Assembly: GCA_963753845.1 (NCBI GenBank)
Contig: CAVWEI010000006.1
Span: 186,001 to 250,000 of the forward strand
Origin: Thiosocius sp963753845
GTDB lineage: Bacteria > Pseudomonadota > Gammaproteobacteria > Chromatiales > Chromatiaceae
DNA: 64,000 bases
Reading direction: 5' to 3'
Part shown: piece by piece, positions 47,509-54,642 of the stretch
How positions within the stretch are numbered: position 1 is the stretch's first letter
Layout of the letters: each line of letters starts with the position of its first letter
Position numbers and translations under genes: made by a program
Notes under the pieces: model-generated
Seen by the model: only the letters and a program-made list of their open reading frames with translations
What the model was told of the DNA's origin: nothing
The model's database searches: none

Positions 47509-47909
47509 GCTAACCTGGAAATCTCACCGGCATCGCGGAGACTGGTGGAATTCGCAGCCGGTCTGGCGCCAGGCTGGAGCGACAAGATCGCCGGGAGCGA
47601 TCTTGCGCGTAAGCCCCGTAGGGGTGAGGCGCAGGGATGCGCCGAACAGTGTCGTAGCCTTAGCTACCATTTGAGTGACCAATCTGCCGGGAGCGGATTG
47701 GAACAGCCGCAGGCTGGCCCATAGGGCGCAGCACAGGAATGTGCTGCGTAAGACCAAGCCAGGCCGAGCGAGAAACCGCCAGTACCGCGATAGGCCAGCG
47801 GCGAAAACAGAGTGTAATTACGCGGAGTGGGTTCATGTTGTCTAATACCCTTGCAAGTTCAAGCTCTTACCAAGCAGCCGTTGGCCGGCTGGTGAGATTT
47901 TCAGGCTAA
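47509..47909 (+). mobile_element. MITE family 2, copy A (about 400 bp, degenerate)
   Basis: The ends (CTAACCTGGAAATCTCACC and its imperfect complement near 47890-47909) match the terminal repeats of the copy at 51986-52249. Inside, both share a block with GCTGGCGGAATT-like and GAGAAACCGCCAG sequences that are themselves complementary, giving a fold-back structure. This copy is longer (an insert rich in short G/C hairpins) and lies in the opposite orientation. No transposase. Confidence 0.65.
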
Positions 47910-47960
47910 AGGAGGGCCACATGTGCTGCGCAAAAAATTGACCTTCAAACAGCCGTTTCC

Positions 47961-48194
47961 TCAAAAACCGGGGCTGAGTAAGAGAAAAAGATAGGGTATT
48001 CCAAAGGAAGCTGCGATTGTTGCCAAGAACTGGGACCACGACCATCCAGCAAATAAAGAGACTCTCTCTGAGAACCGCGAGATTGAGAACAGGCCGGATA
48101 AAGCTGCCCAAATCATGAGGAAGTTGATCAAACCCGCGACCACAAAAACCCCCACGGTTCCGACTATCAAACCAACGGCTTTAAGAAGTTTCAT
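47961..48194 (-). CDS. Small inner membrane protein
   Basis: A 77-residue protein with ATG at 48194 behind GCGGAGCCATC. Two hydrophobic helices (about 5-33 and 50-75) are separated by a polar loop (SISRFSERVSLFAGWS). Unknown family; likely real because of the good start and uniform hydropathy. Confidence 0.55.
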   Translation of the reverse strand: MKLLKAVGLIVGTVGVFVVAGLINFLMIWAALSGLFSISRFSERVSLFAGWSWSQFLATIAASFGIPYLFLLLSPGF

Positions 48195-48490
48195 GATGGC
48201 TCCGCACGTATCTCCTTGCCATCAGCTAGCGGCGTCGAGCTGCAATCGTTAAGCGACAGGCAAAAGCTTCAGGCCTGGGGCGTGTCGACTGCGCCACTTG
48301 TCCAACGCTTTGGCGTAAGGACAGCAATTACTCATAGCGGTCGTCCGGATTTTTTACATCGACGTCCACTCGATATTGAAAAGATTATCGCGCGCCCAAT
48401 TGTCGCTTCATTTGGCGATTTCTTCCGGGGGGGAGCGCTATGATATGGCGCTATGCCGACCCCTCAACTCCTAGATCTGGATAGTCCTCG
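48195..48490. other. Intergenic region, no gene
   Basis: 296 bases between divergent genes. A 75-codon plus-strand frame (48216-48443) has no ribosome site and mixed composition. I see no clear promoter for the YihY-family gene. Confidence 0.35.
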
Positions 48491-49384
48491 ATGCTGGGCC
48501 TGAATCGATGTGCGGAAAACCTGCTCCGCCGTCCGGGGAGGTTCTTCTGGCGCGTAATCAAGGGCTTCAAGCACAACCAGGGTGTTCTACTGTCCGGAGC
48601 GGTCGCCTACTACATGCTGTTGTCCATCGTCCCACTGTTTGCGCTGCTGCTGGTAGGGCTATCCCAGATCTATCCGACCGACGCGCTGCTGGAAACGCTG
48701 AACCGGGAACTGCAGCTGGTGATACCGGCTGGCGGCGCGGTGCTGACCGACCATTTTGCGGGCTTTCTGCAGCACAAGCAGCTGGTCGGCTGGGTCGGCA
48801 TCGGTACCCTGGTATTCTTCTCCACCATGGCATTCACTGTGCTGGAAAACGCCATGTCGGTGATCTTCCACCACCGGGTAGCTATTCATCGTCGGCATTT
48901 CCTGGTGTCGGCGGTGATCCCGTTTCTGTTCATCGTTCTCATTGGTGCCGGTCTGCTACTGATCACCTTCATCAGCGGTGCTCTCCAGTCGATCGACGCG
49001 ACCAGCGTCGCCCTGTTCGGCTCTGAATGGAACTTGCAGGGGGTGGAAGGCAACATTCTGTACCTGCTTGGCGTAGGCGGACTGGTTCTGCTGTTGACCG
49101 CGCTGTACCTCGTCATGCCGGTGGGACGAATTGCCCTGCGGCATGCCTTGATCGGCGGTTTTGTCGCGGCCGTGCTTTGGGAGCTCACCCGGCACCTGCT
49201 GGTGTGGTATTTCAGTACGCTGTCATTGGTGAATGTTGTCTACGGCTCTTTGGCGACGGCGGTAATCGTGCTGCTGAGCTTCGAGGCTGCGGCACTTATT
49301 CTGCTGTTCGGCGCGCAGGTGATCGCCGAGTTCGAGCGCTGCAGCCTGGATGCCGACGATGGAGACGATGAATTTCACACCTGA
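48491..49384 (+). CDS. YihY/BrkB family inner membrane protein
   Basis: A 297-residue protein with the YihY/BrkB order. The cytoplasmic N-terminus runs into GVLLSGAVAYYMLLSIVPLF (helix 1 with conserved Ala-Tyr), then VGWVGIGTLVFFSTMAFTVLENAM. Four further helices follow, including LYLVMPVGRIALRHALIGG and the conserved YGSLATAVIVLLSFEAAALI. Once called ribonuclease BN, the family is now seen as transporters or envelope proteins of unknown substrate. The tail is acidic (DADDGDDEF). Confidence 0.88.
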   Translation: MLGLNRCAENLLRRPGRFFWRVIKGFKHNQGVLLSGAVAYYMLLSIVPLFALLLVGLSQIYPTDALLETLNRELQLVIPAGGAVLTDHFAGFLQHKQLVGWVGIGTLVFFSTMAFTVLENAMSVIFHHRVAIHRRHFLVSAVIPFLFIVLIGAGLLLITFISGALQSIDATSVALFGSEWNLQGVEGNILYLLGVGGLVLLLTALYLVMPVGRIALRHALIGGFVAAVLWELTRHLLVWYFSTLSLVNVVYGSLATAVIVLLSFEAAALILLFGAQVIAEFERCSLDADDGDDEFHT

Positions 49385-49671
49385 GCCTGGCGGCCTTCGT
49401 CTTTCTGCCTGGCGGTGCTCCCAGCCAACAAAAGCGGGCGGTACAGGGATGCGCCCGATGAACATGCCCGGCCAGCGGTGGCGCAGCACGGATCATGCAT
49501 CGAGGATCTCGAAGTGATAGAGAAGATCCTCTCCCGCCAAGAGGCGAACGCTGTCGAGCTGGAAGCGTCGAGCCGGGCCACTTCTCAGGTCAGATCGACG
49601 ACCCACCGGAGGGGCCGACGGACGCGAGGAGGGACTGCTGCTGGAAAAAATGCGGTCTATCCTTCGTCATA

Positions 49672-49709
49672 CTAGACGTACGCGAAGGTTCTAGACGTAC
49701 GCGAAGGTT
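49672..49709 (+). repeat. 19-bp tandem duplication inside the usp remnant
   Basis: CTAGACGTACGCGAAGGTT occurs twice head to tail (49672-49690 and 49691-49709). Nineteen is not a multiple of three, so the duplication breaks the reading frame of the universal stress protein remnant. Each unit begins with CTAG, like the element ends elsewhere in this region. Confidence 0.85.
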
Positions 49710-49843
49710 CGACCTGGGAGCTAATCTTTGACACGGCCAAAGAAGAGAATGCCGATATCATTGTCATGGCAAGTCAGGGAAGAACCGGGCTGTATCATGC
49801 TCTGATCGGAAGCGTTGCCGAAAAAATTGCTGCGTTCATTTAA
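49694..49843 (+). pseudogene. Universal stress protein (UspA family) C-terminal remnant
   Basis: From 49694 an open frame to the TAA at 49841-49843 encodes the classic end of a Usp domain: TWELIFDTAKEENADIIVMA, then SQGRTGL and the GSVAEKI ATP-binding block. Upstream, another frame near 49629 reads like the preceding Usp helix (GLLLEKMRSIL), separated by the 19-bp duplication. No start codon or N-terminal half can be found, so the gene is dead. Its stop overlaps the convergent lipoprotein gene by eight bases. Confidence 0.75.
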
Positions 49844-50504
49844 GCTTCTCGGATTTCGCACACGGTAACTGCAGCAGAAGATCAGCGTGTTCCTCCTTTT
49901 TCAATGCAGAAACATGAACAGCATCATCAGGCTGCGCATGTACCATCATCAAAATTTTTGCCTCCGGATTCGACAAGTGTCGGTTGCTGAATACCATCAC
50001 AGACACGTCATATCCCGATGCGTCGTATTCCTTACGCTTTTCCTCAGTTATCTTCTGGTCGTACGCCCCGTGAAAGCTAATGCGTTTTCCAGCAGGGTTT
50101 TCCACTGTCAGTGACGCGGACTTCGTTCCACCGGTCACGTCTATAGTCAGCAATCCGCCCTTGTAACCTTCTGCCGTGGTGGTTTCAAATTCGGTTATTA
50201 CCGAGACCTCTTTAGGCTCACAAAAGAAACGCAATTGCTCATTTGCCGGCGTCTGTTTTTGCTGCTGACGATATCCAACGATTTTCCCGTAATCACAGAC
50301 AACTCCTCTCCGATCCAACTCAGCCCGGATCAAAGATGGCTCTTCTTTTGAACTTGGGCGCCCTGGACCCAGCATCTCGCAAATGGACTCATCCGACATC
50401 AATGCCATTGTTTCTGGCGTTACGGTCACACCAACGCAACCCCATAGCGATAAAGCAGGGAGGATAAAAATCAGCTTAATCAGCGGGCGAATAGGAGTAT
50501 GCAT
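49836..50504 (-). CDS. Lipoprotein, unknown
   Basis: A 222-residue protein from the ATG at 50504 with GAGGAACACC upstream; the 100 upstream codons are Arg/Trp-rich shadow. The lipoprotein signal ends in LSLWGC (Cys23). Next comes a Cys-containing segment (ESICEMLGPGRPSSKEEPS ... ELDRRGVVCDYGKI), a pattern of small conserved lipoprotein motifs, probably a disulfide hairpin. A beta-rich C-terminal domain follows (about 95-220). Function unknown. Confidence 0.7.
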   Translation of the reverse strand: MHTPIRPLIKLIFILPALSLWGCVGVTVTPETMALMSDESICEMLGPGRPSSKEEPSLIRAELDRRGVVCDYGKIVGYRQQQKQTPANEQLRFFCEPKEVSVITEFETTTAEGYKGGLLTIDVTGGTKSASLTVENPAGKRISFHGAYDQKITEEKRKEYDASGYDVSVMVFSNRHLSNPEAKILMMVHAQPDDAVHVSALKKEEHADLLLQLPCAKSEKLK

Positions 50505-51151
50505 GGTGTTCCTCGTTGTTATTGGTCGCGTGAGCCATACGCTTTTTGCCCAACAACTTTTCAGCCAAATATCCTGGATCTGCCAGCATTGCCTTGGGAT
50601 CTGTGCATCTCTTTGAGATCCATGCCTAAGAGGCGCCGGCGCGTTTAAAACGGGCGATATACACGTTATCGCTGACAAATTATCTGTTAGCTGTAGTGTG
50701 TCTTCAATGGGTTTTACCTCGTTCCCGCGCACGGAATGCGGAATGACCGGCGACCTACCGCCTCGCTGCCAAACTGCCATCAGTGCCGCCTGCAGGGATT
50801 TGGCCAAAAACCGAAGTAGCCGGAGAATTCCAGCACCTTTTAATCCTTTTGCTCTGGTTTAGGTCCGGCTTGGGCAGCCGCCAATCGCAGCAGATCAGAT
50901 CGGGCAGCCGACGACAGGCATTGCACGCCAGAACCGACCATTCCCAGCCATGTGACACCAATGTGAGTATGGAGCGATCTGACGCCCCGGCGACTCTGCT
51001 GAGGAATGTCTCTTCAGTGTCGATAACGGACCAAGCGCGCTCCGAATTGTCGCGATCACCCAGCGACCCCCACTTTCGACCTAACGAACTGGCGCTTTCG
51101 ACCAAAGGCCATTCAAGAGTTGGCGGCGACGGCAGGTTCATGTTGCGGCCA
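50505..51151. other. 647-base intergenic region, no gene
   Basis: No frame with a ribosome site or protein-like composition on either strand, no element ends and no other repeat recognised. It may be decayed coding sequence. Confidence 0.4.
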
Positions 51152-51175
51152 TAAGAAACCCCGCCGGAGCGGGGT
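51152..51175 (-). terminator. Intrinsic terminator of the 51202-51648 gene
   Basis: ACCCCGC / GCGGGGT (51158-51164 with 51169-51175), 4-base loop; on the minus strand it is followed by TTTCTTAT. It is 26 bases after the stop codon. Confidence 0.75.
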
Positions 51176-51201
51176 CATTGCATTCAATCTACATCCGGCT
51201 T

Positions 51202-51648
51202 TCATCGCATAGAAACCAATGAGATAGCCCACTGTGGCCCTGGACGATAGACCTCATCCTTGAGCACTAACCCGTCATTCTTCAGCTGGTACGCCAGCCA
51301 CTTACTCCAGTAAGTTTCATCCCGACGCGTAATCCTGTAAAAGTGCGATTCAGTCAGCTGGCGCTTATTCAAAGCCTCAAGCACGATGCCGCCGATAATC
51401 TTGCGGAGCCGCTGTTGTGCTGCTTGCGCTTCTTTTGTGTCTTGCGCGGGATCGAGCTTGGTACGAGCAATCGCACGGTCGCAGGTGATGTTCTTCCAAC
51501 CTTCGGTGCACTTGGCATGGCCTGAATCAACCAACCCCTGTCGATATGCCGGAGGGTTACCGCTGACTGCTCTTTGCATCTCTTCGTTGGTGATGACTTC
51601 ACCAGCTTCAAGCCGTTGTTCGATACTCATGGGATTAACCTCGATCAT
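51202..51648 (-). CDS. Unknown soluble protein
   Basis: A 148-residue protein starting at 51648 (or Met7). The helical N-terminus SIEQRLEAGEVITNEEMQRA is followed by a middle with two Cys (KCTEGWKNITCDRAIAR). The C-terminal half (KLDPAQDTKEAQAAQQRLRKI onwards) is helical and ends in a short Trp-containing strand. No signal or domain recognised. Its ATG overlaps the TGA of a 50-residue frame upstream, suggesting a two-gene unit with a terminator of its own. Confidence 0.5.
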   Translation of the reverse strand: MIEVNPMSIEQRLEAGEVITNEEMQRAVSGNPPAYRQGLVDSGHAKCTEGWKNITCDRAIARTKLDPAQDTKEAQAAQQRLRKIIGGIVLEALNKRQLTESHFYRITRRDETYWSKWLAYQLKNDGLVLKDEVYRPGPQWAISLVSMR

Positions 51649-51797
51649 TTCCTGTGCCCGTGCTCGTATCTTCCCCGTCGCAAGCGCCCATAGGTTTCGG
51701 CATTCAGCGCGATGTATCTGACAACCTTTATCCCCATGTCGGCCTTTATCGCATTAAATCCACCATCCAGGGAATTAAACGCCTTGGCCTCGTTCAC
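51645..51797 (-). CDS. Short 50-residue protein coupled to the next gene
   Basis: A GTG at 51795-51797 opens a 50-codon frame that ends TGA at 51645-51647, overlapping the ATG of the next gene by ATGA. The translation begins VNEAKAFNSLDGGFNAIKAD and ends in a basic RLRRGRYEHGHRK tail. The composition is protein-like, but the ribosome site is weak. It may be a small regulatory or accessory protein, or the end of a decayed gene. Confidence 0.4.
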   Translation of the reverse strand: MNEAKAFNSLDGGFNAIKADMGIKVVRYIALNAETYGRLRRGRYEHGHRK

Positions 51798-51985
51798 AGT
51801 TGCCGATTATGTGACGAACACCTCACATATGGCCTTATTTATCCGGATCGGACTTGGGAACATTCCGAGAGGACTGAGCTCTGAGTTGCCTTCTTGACAG
51901 GCAATACCCGAGTGGTTCGCGTAGAGTTGCCCGGCACGGCATCGCGCGGTCACGCCTCACGCCAGAGAGGTACGGCGAATAGAAG

Positions 51986-52249
51986 GCTAGCCCGCAAAAC
52001 TCACCGGTCGGCAAACGACGGTTAGGTAACTTATTGACCCGCGGAGATTAAAGCAGCAAATGAGCTTGTCTTGGAGAATGACGCACTGTTTTCGCCGTTT
52101 GCCTATCGCGGTGCTGGCGGTTTCTCGCTCGCTCCGGCTTGAGCTTCACTCAAGTGGTAGCTACGGCTACCACTTTCGCTCCAGCCCGGCGCCCGAGCGG
52201 CTGCAAATTCCGCCAGCCCTCGCGATACCGGTGAGCTTTGCGGGCTAGC
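51986..52249 (-). mobile_element. MITE family 2, copy B (264 bp)
   Basis: 23-base terminal inverted repeats with one mismatch (GCTAGCCCGCAAA-A/G-CTCACC..., 51986-52008 and 52227-52249) surround 218 bases with an inner fold-back and no ORF for a transposase. CTAG stands at both ends. The right end supplies the TAG stop codon of the neighbouring gene (52245-52247). Confidence 0.82.
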
Positions 52250-52748
52250 GGATGCTCAGTCTCAATTCGTAGAGACCGTCGGCTACTGTTGTGCGCCTCA
52301 GGTCGAATACGTACCCCTCACTTGTCCAGCTGCCATTGATTGCCGATAAAATGGCATCGTTGACGTCTTTGGGAAGGGGTATTTGAAGCATGCCTTTTGT
52401 CAACTCGGCGGCGTATTCGGCCAGTTTGCGATGGGCCCGCTGAAAGTCTCCGCGTGAGCGCACGTTCAGCACGAGCAAAAACTCTTGCACAGTCTGCTTG
52501 TTGCCAAATGCCGAGAACCTGATCTCGTCTTGCGCCGTGTCGCCCGCCAGAATTTTCTTGCGCTGGCTGTCGCACTGAAAAGTCTCACCGCCCTCGTCGT
52601 TGTAGCCTCCGCGGGTCCGCAAGCCGGAATCGGCAAGGGCCATACATGCCTTTGCCGGGTCGAGGGCCAAGGACGCCGATTGCACGGAAGAAGATACGAC
52701 GGCAAACAGCCCTGCAAGAAAAAGCAGGGATCCGATGCGTCGGTTCAT
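52245..52748 (-). CDS. Exported unknown protein ending inside a MITE
   Basis: A 167-residue precursor from the ATG at 52748, with a signal peptide (about 1-24, ending QSA). Two Cys of the mature part (KACMALADSG and ETFQCDSQRK) are placed to form a disulfide. The rest is mixed alpha/beta with the segment AFGNKQTVQEFLLVLNVRS. The stop codon TAG lies in the terminal repeat of the 264-bp element, so the natural C-terminus may have been cut or replaced by a few residues on insertion. Function unknown. Confidence 0.6.
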   Translation of the reverse strand: MNRRIGSLLFLAGLFAVVSSSVQSASLALDPAKACMALADSGLRTRGGYNDEGGETFQCDSQRKKILAGDTAQDEIRFSAFGNKQTVQEFLLVLNVRSRGDFQRAHRKLAEYAAELTKGMLQIPLPKDVNDAILSAINGSWTSEGYVFDLRRTTVADGLYELRLSIR

Positions 52749-52780
52749 GCACCTATGCTTCTTGATCAAACCAGGGGTCC

Positions 52781-53209
52781 TTAGCCGCTGATATACAGCT
52801 CCAGCTGTTTGATGATGAACTGCTGCTCGGAGATGGTGGCCTTGACCACGTCCCCAATGGAGATCAGGCCCACCACGCGGTCGTTCTCGACCACAGGCAG
52901 ATGCCGCACCCGCTTGTCGGTCATCAGGGCCATGCACTCATCGACCGTCTGCTCCGGTCTCACGCATACCGGCCGGCTGGTCATGATGTCACTCACCAGG
53001 GTGTCTTTTGCCGTGCGTCCCTTAAGGACCCCGCAGCGCGTATAGTCCCGTTCCGAGATGATGCCAAGCAGGCGGTCCTGGTCCATGACGGGGACGGCGC
53101 CGATGTTCTTTTCGGCCATGAGGGCAAGGGCGTCGTAGACACTTTTCGTGGGTGCGATGGACCAGACCTCGGTCCCCTTGTCGTTCAGCAGTTCTCGAAT
53201 CTTTTTCAC
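52781..53209 (-). CDS. CBS-pair regulatory protein
   Basis: A 142-residue protein from a GTG at 53209 with a near-perfect AGGAGGATAC site; longer frames upstream are shadows. Two CBS motifs (about 10-65 and 75-130) each have the closing pattern: GIISERDYTR and GLISIGDVVK. These small stand-alone CBS proteins bind adenine nucleotides or NAD(H) in some bacteria and act as stress or redox regulators. No partner gene is adjacent; it is divergent from the second RND operon (230-base gap). Confidence 0.88.
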   Translation of the reverse strand: MKKIRELLNDKGTEVWSIAPTKSVYDALALMAEKNIGAVPVMDQDRLLGIISERDYTRCGVLKGRTAKDTLVSDIMTSRPVCVRPEQTVDECMALMTDKRVRHLPVVENDRVVGLISIGDVVKATISEQQFIIKQLELYISG

Positions 53210-53439
53210 GTATCCTCCTGGCGGTCGATTGTCCTGTCCCCGGGCGGCTGTCTTGCGCGGCCGGCGGGTGGGGGCAGTGCTGTTATTTCGCACAGCTCCT
53301 GGTGAGGTTAGCAAATCAGGCGGAACAGAGGCGGGTGTTTCTGAGTCACCGGGTACAAATAGACATCGATGTGCCTCAAGGCCGCCAGTTGGATATGCTT
53401 GAAGAACACCCAGGCAACTGCGGAAACGATCCGACATCC

Positions 53440-54642
53440 ATGAACCCTCCCATGAGCCCTCCCGGGCGCAAGTCCCTGTTCCTGATACTGCTCCTGTGTG
53501 CCGCGGGCATCCTGCTGGCATGGGGCATTCATCAAAGGCTGGAGGCCACGAAACAGGGCCCGGGGGCCAAGGCCGGCAAACAGCCGGTCCCGGTGCAGGT
53601 CGCCGCCGTCGAACAGGAGGCCATCGAACTGCTGCGAACATTCACCGGGACGCTCGAGGCGCGCGCCGAGTTCCTGGTGGCGCCCAAGGTCGGCGGTCGT
53701 GTGGAGCAATTGAACCTCGAACTGGCGGATGCCGTGACACGTGGCCAGGTGGTCGCGGTCCTGGACGATGCCGAGTACGTGCAGGAAGTGGCCCGCGCCC
53801 AGGCGGACCTCGAGGTTGCCCTTGCGAGCAACGCCGAGGCCGGCAGTCTGCTGACTATCGCCGAGCGCGAACTCAAGCGTAACGACGAGTTGCGCGGCCG
53901 TGGGGTCAGTTCGGAATCCCAGCGTGATGTTGCCAAGGCCGAACAGCTGGCGAAAGAGGCCCAGGTGAACGTCACCAGGGCACGTATCGCCAGTGCCGAG
54001 GCGGACCTGGGGGCGGCCCGCATACGGCTCAGTTACACCCAGGTCACGGCCGACTGGCGAGGCGGCCGGGAACGGCGCGTGGTGGCGGAGCGTTACGTGG
54101 ACGAGGGAGAGACCGTCGCGGCGAATGCGCCGCTGCTGCGAATCGTCGAGCTGGACCCGCTGACCGCGGTCTTCTACGTTACCGAGCGGGATTATGCGCA
54201 CCTTCGGCCCGGGCTGGTGGGCACCTTGTCCACGGATGCCTTCACCGGTGAAGTGTTCTCCGGCGAAATCGAACGCGTTGCCCCGGTGTTTCGCGAATCC
54301 ACCCGCCAGGCCAGGGTGGAGATGCGGGTCGCCAATCCCGAGCTGCGCCTGAAACCGGGCATGTTTGCCCGTGCCACCGTGATGCTGGAGCGGGTGGATC
54401 AGGCGGTCATCGTGCCGGAGCAGGCATTGACCACGCGTGACGGCCGCGACGGGGTCTTTCTGGTCGGCGCGGACCGCAGTTCCGCGATCTGGCGGGAGGT
54501 GAAACCCGGTATCCGGCAGGGCGGCAGGGTCCAGCTGAGCGGGATTGAACCCGGCGGCCAGGTTGTGACCCTCGGGCAGCAGCAGCTGAACGACGGCTCG
54601 CCGATCCGGGTCGTCGATGACAAGGCGGCCTCCCTTCCATGA
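53440..54642 (+). CDS. RND efflux periplasmic adaptor (second system)
   Basis: A 400-residue adaptor with an N-terminal membrane anchor (about 12-30). The lipoyl half LEARAEFLVAPKVGGRVEQL is followed by a helical hairpin (about 100-190), the second lipoyl half with RVVAERYVDEGETVAANAP, a beta-barrel and the membrane-proximal domain (VIVPEQALTTRDGRDGVFLV). Start at 53440 or 53452. It overlaps the pump gene by ATGA, so pump and adaptor are translated together. No outer membrane channel is encoded here. Confidence 0.9.
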   Translation: MNPPMSPPGRKSLFLILLLCAAGILLAWGIHQRLEATKQGPGAKAGKQPVPVQVAAVEQEAIELLRTFTGTLEARAEFLVAPKVGGRVEQLNLELADAVTRGQVVAVLDDAEYVQEVARAQADLEVALASNAEAGSLLTIAERELKRNDELRGRGVSSESQRDVAKAEQLAKEAQVNVTRARIASAEADLGAARIRLSYTQVTADWRGGRERRVVAERYVDEGETVAANAPLLRIVELDPLTAVFYVTERDYAHLRPGLVGTLSTDAFTGEVFSGEIERVAPVFRESTRQARVEMRVANPELRLKPGMFARATVMLERVDQAVIVPEQALTTRDGRDGVFLVGADRSSAIWREVKPGIRQGGRVQLSGIEPGGQVVTLGQQQLNDGSPIRVVDDKAASLP

